From NCBI GenBank assembly GCA_017940445.1, contig JAGAYQ010000463.1, positions 1-9,074 of the forward strand: DNA of 9,074 nucleotides. Direction: 5' to 3'. The notes under the pieces are model-generated. The model had not been told where the DNA came from. It searched no databases and worked only from the letters and a program-made list of their open reading frames with translations. Origin of the DNA: Pyramidobacter sp. GTDB lineage: Bacteria; Synergistota; Synergistia; Synergistales; Dethiosulfovibrionaceae. Every line of letters begins with the position of its first letter. Positions within the stretch are counted from its first letter, which is position 1. This document shows, in pieces, positions 5,103 to 9,074 of the stretch. A program made the position numbers and the translations under genes.

Positions 5103-8100
5103 TTACAGCTCCCACTTGAACGTCGTGCCGACGTGCAGGTCTTTTTCGCTGGTGCTGCGGCGGATGCCCGCGTTCAGCTCCCAGTGGAAGCCCTTCTTCT
5201 CGTTGCGCGTCACGTAGCGGAATTCGGCCGCGAACGTGTCGCGCGCGCTCAGCGGCATGCGCACTCCCGAGCCGGCCTGACCGGGCGCGTGGATGCCCGT
5301 CACGGCACTGCGCTGTCCTACGGTGCGGATGTAGCTGGCTTCCAGCGTCGGGGTGACATACCAGCCGTCTTTGCTCTCCATCTCGCCCCACTGGATCTTT
5401 ATGCCCATGGGCACGTGCAGCTGGCCGCTCTTCCAGGCACGGCTGACGTCGCCGTTGTTATAGCTGTAGCCGCTCTGACGGTAGTAGTTCCACCGCGCGC
5501 CGATGAACGGATGCACGCTCATCTGACCAGGCTGCGGATTGTCGATCCACTTGTAGTACGCGCGTCCGCCGATGCTGAACATGGTCGATCTGGCGTTGTC
5601 GGCTGACGAGCCGTTCGCTTCCGTGTAGTCGGTCTTGAACCAGTTGAAGCTGGCGTCTCCGCTGAAGAACCACTTTTTCTCGTCGCGGCGGCCGTACGCC
5701 ATCAGCCCCCAGAAGTTCGTGTCGCTCGTCGCACCGTCCCACCAGCCCTTGCCGCTGGTGTCGCCCTTGCCGATGTGCGCGGCCACGCCCCACGTCTTTT
5801 TGTAGTTCTTGCTCAGGTCGCGGCCCAGGATGACGCCATAAGCGCGCGTCTTCAGCGCCAGGTCGTCGCGGGTGTCATACACGCGTCCCGTGTCACGCCA
5901 GAAGCTGGCCCACAGGTGCTCTTTCGGCCGCGGCTCCAGCGCGGCGCGAGAGATCGCGCGCTGCACGCTGCTGGCGATGTGGTACGCGTCAGTGTGGCCG
6001 GGCTGCTCGGGCTGATTGATCGAAGGCGTCTCTTCCTTCTCGCGCGGGTCGGTCTCGCTGGGTGTTTCAGGCGTATCATCCGTCACGTCATTCGAAACGA
6101 CCGTAGGAATGTATTTGTTTTCGGGCTCAGGATCGACATTCGGCTGCTTTCCGCCCCCGCCGGGAGTGGGATTGTCAGGGATCTCGACGTCCTTCTCTTC
6201 CTGCCCCCTGATCTGCTCGGTGATGACCAGCACATAGTCCTTGTCGTCCTTTTCCTTCTTCACCTCGTACAGATAATACTTCGTGCCGTTGGCAAGCTTG
6301 GCCACAGCGTCCGTATCACCCTTCCGCAGAACCGGGCCGTCCCACTTGTCCGCGCCCGTGATGGTGAGCGTTTTCGCGTCGATGCTGCCCCAGCTGGTGT
6401 TGTCGGTCGCGTTCACTTTCCTGGTGAAGTTCTCAAGCAGCATCCATTTTCCCGTGCTGTTCCTGCCGATGCCGTGCAGAGTGAGCTTCGCCTTCTCGCC
6501 CACCGATGCCGACGCTTCGCCTTCGCCCATCAGGGCGTACATGCCCTTGGCCTGTGCATCCCAGACTGGCGTGACGATCGTGTGCGAGCCGTCTTCGGCG
6601 GTGAAGCTGCCGTTCACCTTATACGCGCCCAGCGTATTGATGTTCAGCGTGCCGCCGTTTTTCACGCTCAGACTGTTGACCATGCCGCTGCCGCCGCCAA
6701 GCGACAGCTGGCCGCCGCCGTGCACGGTGTAGGCGCCGTTGGTGGGGTTTTGCACGCGCATCGTGCCGGCAATGCTCACGGGCGTGTCTTCCAGCGTGAA
6801 CAGGTTGGTGAACGTCGCGTCGGCATTCGTCCCCACGCTCAGTTTTTCCCACACGCGCACGGGCAGGCCGAAGTCGGCGCTGGTGACGCGGGTGCTGTCG
6901 TTGTCGCCGGAGATGATCAGCAGATCGGTGCGCAGATGGCTTCTTTCGTCGCCGGTGAATTTGTACTGCCCGCCGGTGATGTACACCTCGGAAGCGCTGA
7001 TATTCGGCACCTCGTCGCCGCTTTCGGGCGTGTGCGGCGTCAGCGGCACCGTCCAGGGACGGTGCGGATCGGCCGCGTCGCCTGCGAGCACGTCGTCCGA
7101 CGTGAGCCCGTCGTTGTACACCTTGCCGTCGAACACGACGATGTCGCCGCGGTAGAAGCTGTCGCGGACATACTGTCCGTTTTCGACCCTGGGCGTGAAG
7201 TAATCGTCGGACTCAGCCATCAGCCAGACCAGGTTTTCCTTGTCGGCCTCGTTCCAGACGGTGTTTTTCAGGCCGCGCCAGATCAGCGTGTGCCGGTCAT
7301 AGTCGAGCACCAGCTTGGCAAGGTAGCGGTAGCCCTTCTGCCCTGCGTAGATCTCTTCCTTCTGAATAGCGTCGGTCTCCGTGTCGTGACTGATCGCCTT
7401 GTGCATCCACAGCCTCGCGTTGCGGTAGTCGCTCACGTCGAGCGCCCACGTTTTGCGTGTGATGTCGGCGGAGACGCCGTTGGTGATGACGCCGGGATCG
7501 GACTTGTACATCACGGCGGCAATGTCGATCATCTGCCGGCCGGTGGCTCCGTGGCCGAGCAGCGTCAGGTGCGCGCGGTTAAAGTTGATCGACGACTGGA
7601 TATCGCTGTCATTATGCCCGGCGAAGATCGTCAGGTCATTCACGCTGCGCTCGCTTGCGTCGTCGGTAAAGTCCTTGCCGTCCAGCGTGACGGAGCTGCC
7701 ATGCCCGAGCTCGAACTGCTGCGCCGCGGTGAAACTGGTCCCCGGCTTGGCAATGACCATGCCCGTGATGCTGACGCCGCCGCGGCGGGCAAAAACGTCG
7801 TCGGTGGCCGTGGCAAAGTCGAGCACGCCGCCGGCTTCTCCGGCGCGGGTCAGGGTAATATTCCCGTTTTCGCTGTAGAGCGCGCCGCCCAGGTCGGCGG
7901 TGTTGCCGCTGAACACGGCTCGGCCGACGGCGTTTTCGTCTTCGGCCGAGGCGCTGCCGTCATGACCGATGGTGATGTGGATGTCGCCCGAGGCGTAGAA
8001 GCCGCCGCCGCGCGTGCTGGCCGTTGTTGCAGCGCTTGACAGGCTGCGCAGCATCATCAGGCTGGCTTTCTCGGCACTGTTGTTGCGTACATACAGGGTG

Positions 8101-9074
8101 CGCGTGGCGTCAAAGTCGATGGTGCCGCTGGAATAGATGGCGCCGCCCAGGGCTTGGCCGCTGGCGGCGATGGCTTTGTTGTTCTCAAAATCGACGGTGG
8201 TGCTGCGCACGTCGGCGTCGCCGCCGAGCACGGTCACGCCGCCGCCGTGCGCGTCGGCGCCTTTGGCGGTGTTGCCGACGAACTCGAACTGTTCGTTCGC
8301 GCCCGTCGTTTTGATCTTTAAATGTCCGTTGTCAACGGCCAGCGCGCCGCGGGCTTCGCCGTTTGCCGCGACTGAATGGTTGTCTTCAAACACGACGATG
8401 CCGCCGTCGATGGTGAGACTGTTCAGCGCCGCGATCGCCGCGCCGCCGGCCAGCGTCTCGCCGGTCGATGTGTTGCCGCTGAACGTCGTGCGGCCGGCCG
8501 TCTTCCAGGTGAGGTCGCCGCCGGCAAACACCGCGCCGCCGCGCGCCATGGCCTTTTCACCCTGCGCCGTGACGGCGTTGCCGGTGATGCCAGCCGTGTT
8601 CACAGTCACGTTGAACGCGCCGCCTTCGCTGTTGAGGGCGCCGCCCAGAGCATTGCCGCCTGCTGCTTCGGCGCTGTTGCCTTTGATCGTCAGCGTATCG
8701 GCGGTCACCGCCACGGCGCTGTCGCCTTCGGCGAAGAACGCGCCGCCCTGCGCCGCGCCGCCTGCGGCAATGGCTTTGTTCTTTTCAAATTTCACTGTCG
8801 CGGCGTTCACATCCACTTCGCCCACGCGCAGCGCAAACGCGCCGCCCGAGGCTGTCGCGCCGCGCGCCGTGTTTTCGGCAAAGTTCACGTCGCCGCTGGG
8901 CGTGCTGATCTTCAAATGCCCGTCGCCGAGCACGAACGCGCCAAACGCCTGCCCCGTGCTGCCGGCGTCAGAGCTGTTGGCGTGAACGTCAAGATTGCCG
9001 CCGCTGAACGTCAGATCGTCGTGGGCGTACACTGCCGCGCCGCTGGCCAGGCCGGGTGCCTTGGCCGTGTTGCC
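5103..9074 (-). CDS. Type V autotransporter with Pmp-like passenger repeats (N terminus beyond window)
   Basis: The frame stays open to the right edge, so signal peptide and true start are missing; 1,323 codons are visible. The GTG at 9030-9032 is internal to a repeat and not a credible start. Numbering from that GTG: residues 1-402 are about a dozen beta-helix units of the form FxxNxA...GGAxxxxG, like chlamydial polymorphic outer-membrane (Pmp) repeats. Residues 403-945 are a further beta-rich passenger with a boundary motif TLIWRG...NTVW...RGDIVVFDG (582-637). Residues 946-1013 are a Pro/Asp/Glu/Thr-rich linker with a GGGG tract. Residues 1014-1309 form the C-terminal beta-barrel, with alternating aromatic strands such as HLWASFWRDTGR, AYGVILGRDLS and FSGDASFNWF. 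The last strand ends FKWEL, with hydrophobic residues at positions 1, 3 and 5 from the C terminus, though Leu replaces the usual terminal Phe or Trp. No cysteine occurs in the visible protein. The passenger should be displayed on, or released from, the cell surface, probably for adhesion; that role is inferred. No protease triad was recognised. Confidence 0.93.
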   Translation of the reverse strand, partial: GNTAKAPGLASGAAVYAHDDLTFSGGNLDVHANSSDAGSTGQAFGAFVLGDGHLKISTPSGDVNFAENTARGATASGGAFALRVGEVDVNAATVKFEKNKAIAAGGAAQGGAFFAEGDSAVAVTADTLTIKGNSAEAAGGNALGGALNSEGGAFNVTVNTAGITGNAVTAQGEKAMARGGAVFAGGDLTWKTAGRTTFSGNTSTGETLAGGAAIAALNSLTIDGGIVVFEDNHSVAANGEARGALAVDNGHLKIKTTGANEQFEFVGNTAKGADAHGGGVTVLGGDADVRSTTVDFENNKAIAASGQALGGAIYSSGTIDFDATRTLYVRNNSAEKASLMMLRSLSSAATTASTRGGGFYASGDIHITIGHDGSASAEDENAVGRAVFSGNTADLGGALYSENGNITLTRAGEAGGVLDFATATDDVFARRGGVSITGMVIAKPGTSFTAAQQFELGHGSSVTLDGKDFTDDASERSVNDLTIFAGHNDSDIQSSINFNRAHLTLLGHGATGRQMIDIAAVMYKSDPGVITNGVSADITRKTWALDVSDYRNARLWMHKAISHDTETDAIQKEEIYAGQKGYRYLAKLVLDYDRHTLIWRGLKNTVWNEADKENLVWLMAESDDYFTPRVENGQYVRDSFYRGDIVVFDGKVYNDGLTSDDVLAGDAADPHRPWTVPLTPHTPESGDEVPNISASEVYITGGQYKFTGDERSHLRTDLLIISGDNDSTRVTSADFGLPVRVWEKLSVGTNADATFTNLFTLEDTPVSIAGTMRVQNPTNGAYTVHGGGQLSLGGGSGMVNSLSVKNGGTLNINTLGAYKVNGSFTAEDGSHTIVTPVWDAQAKGMYALMGEGEASASVGEKAKLTLHGIGRNSTGKWMLLENFTRKVNATDNTSWGSIDAKTLTITGADKWDGPVLRKGDTDAVAKLANGTKYYLYEVKKEKDDKDYVLVITEQIRGQEEKDVEIPDNPTPGGGGKQPNVDPEPENKYIPTVVSNDVTDDTPETPSETDPREKEETPSINQPEQPGHTDAYHIASSVQRAISRAALEPRPKEHLWASFWRDTGRVYDTRDDLALKTRAYGVILGRDLSKNYKKTWGVAAHIGKGDTSGKGWWDGATSDTNFWGLMAYGRRDEKKWFFSGDASFNWFKTDYTEANGSSADNARSTMFSIGGRAYYKWIDNPQPGQMSVHPFIGARWNYYRQSGYSYNNGDVSRAWKSGQLHVPMGIKIQWGEMESKDGWYVTPTLEASYIRTVGQRSAVTGIHAPGQAGSGVRMPLSARDTFAAEFRYVTRNEKKGFHWELNAGIRRSTSEKDLHVGTTFKWEL
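5106..5993 (-). other. Autotransporter beta-barrel translocator domain
   Basis: This 296-residue C-terminal region has the length and strand pattern of a 12-strand type Va translocator. A helix (about 1018-1031 by the internal GTG numbering) is followed by WASFWRDTGRVYD, then alternating amphipathic strands with periplasmic turns, YYKW, HPFIGARWNYY, WYVTPTLEASYIR, FAAEFRYVTRN and HWELNAGIRR, and finally LHVGTTFKWEL. The domain would sit in the outer membrane and be assembled by the Bam complex. Confidence 0.85.
5994..6197 (-). other. Autotransporter Pro/acid-rich linker between passenger and barrel
   Basis: The encoded 68-residue segment runs from EEKDVEIPDNPTPGGGG to NQPEQPG. It is rich in Pro, Asp, Glu and Thr and has almost no large hydrophobic residues, so it is probably disordered. 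In autotransporters such a stretch separates the displayed passenger from the helix that threads the barrel; the segment after it (HIASSVQRAISRAAL) fits that alpha-helix. Confidence 0.75.
7829..9074 (-). repeat. Pmp-like beta-helix repeat array, about 12 units, with a ~600-bp higher-order period
   Basis: Units of roughly 30-33 residues carry an (V/T)xFxxN(T/K/S)A motif followed by GGA(x)xxxG. Examples are VNFAENTARG, VKFEKNKAIAAGG, TTFSGNTSTG, FEFVGNTAKG, VDFENNKAIAASG and AVFSGNTADLGG. Above this lies a longer period: 9074-8478 and 8477-7908 are two copies with the same order of unit types (GNT..., GHLKI, FxxNTA(R/K)GA, FExNKAIAA, NSAE), and 7907 to about 7830 begins a third copy. The residue offset is 198-200 for most landmarks. 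The sites around 8768 and 8168 are nearly identical DNA exactly 600 bases apart. Confidence 0.85.

Noticed and set aside
5775..8039. A 754-codon open frame on the + strand
   Set aside because: It is fully antisense to the autotransporter, its protein is low-complexity Arg/Val/Ala/His with no domain, and it arises from GC-rich third positions of the real gene.
8137..8985. A 282-codon open frame on the + strand
   Set aside because: It is antisense to the Pmp-like repeats and its Pro/Ala/Ser-rich periodicity just mirrors them.

Overview
The window is a GC-rich bacterial segment carrying four complete or near-complete genes on the + strand and one very large gene on the - strand that runs off the right edge. 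The - strand gene is a type V autotransporter, so the organism has an outer membrane (diderm). A YfcC-type carboxylate/amino-acid carrier next to an M20 aminoacylase, strong AAGGAGG-type ribosome binding sites and a Pmp-repeat autotransporter would suit an anaerobic amino-acid-fermenting host such as a member of the Synergistota (Pyramidobacter-like). That taxonomic guess is an inference and was not tested by any search.

Left part (1-2797): a 12-TM-type YfcC family permease starts one base inside the window and ends at a strong intrinsic terminator (1520-1565). It is followed by an M20D metallo-amidohydrolase with its own ribosome binding site. Together they look like an uptake-and-hydrolysis pair for N-acylated amino acids, small peptides or related amides, although the terminator means they are probably not simply co-transcribed.

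Middle (2798-5007): a roughly 125-base imperfect palindrome fills most of the gap after the amidohydrolase. It folds best as RNA from the - strand, opposite to both neighbouring genes, and is capped there by a cUUCGg tetraloop; it looks like a dispersed palindromic element or a structured RNA. Next comes an alpha-D-phosphohexomutase (phosphoglucomutase/phosphomannomutase). Forty bases after it is a 108-residue secreted protein made of three 29-residue repeats, each with four cysteines in two CxxC pairs, resembling tandem zinc ribbons. I do not recognise this last protein, and it is the most likely novelty in the window.

Right part (5008-9074): a bidirectional terminator separates the cysteine-rich gene from the convergent autotransporter. 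The visible 1,323 codons of the autotransporter hold about a dozen Pmp-like beta-helix repeat units, organised in a higher-order repeat of about 600 bp, then a second passenger region, a proline/acid-rich linker, and a C-terminal beta-barrel. Its signal peptide and N terminus lie outside the window. I see no RNA genes, CRISPR arrays, insertion sequences or phage genes, and no gene-free stretch longer than 300 bases.
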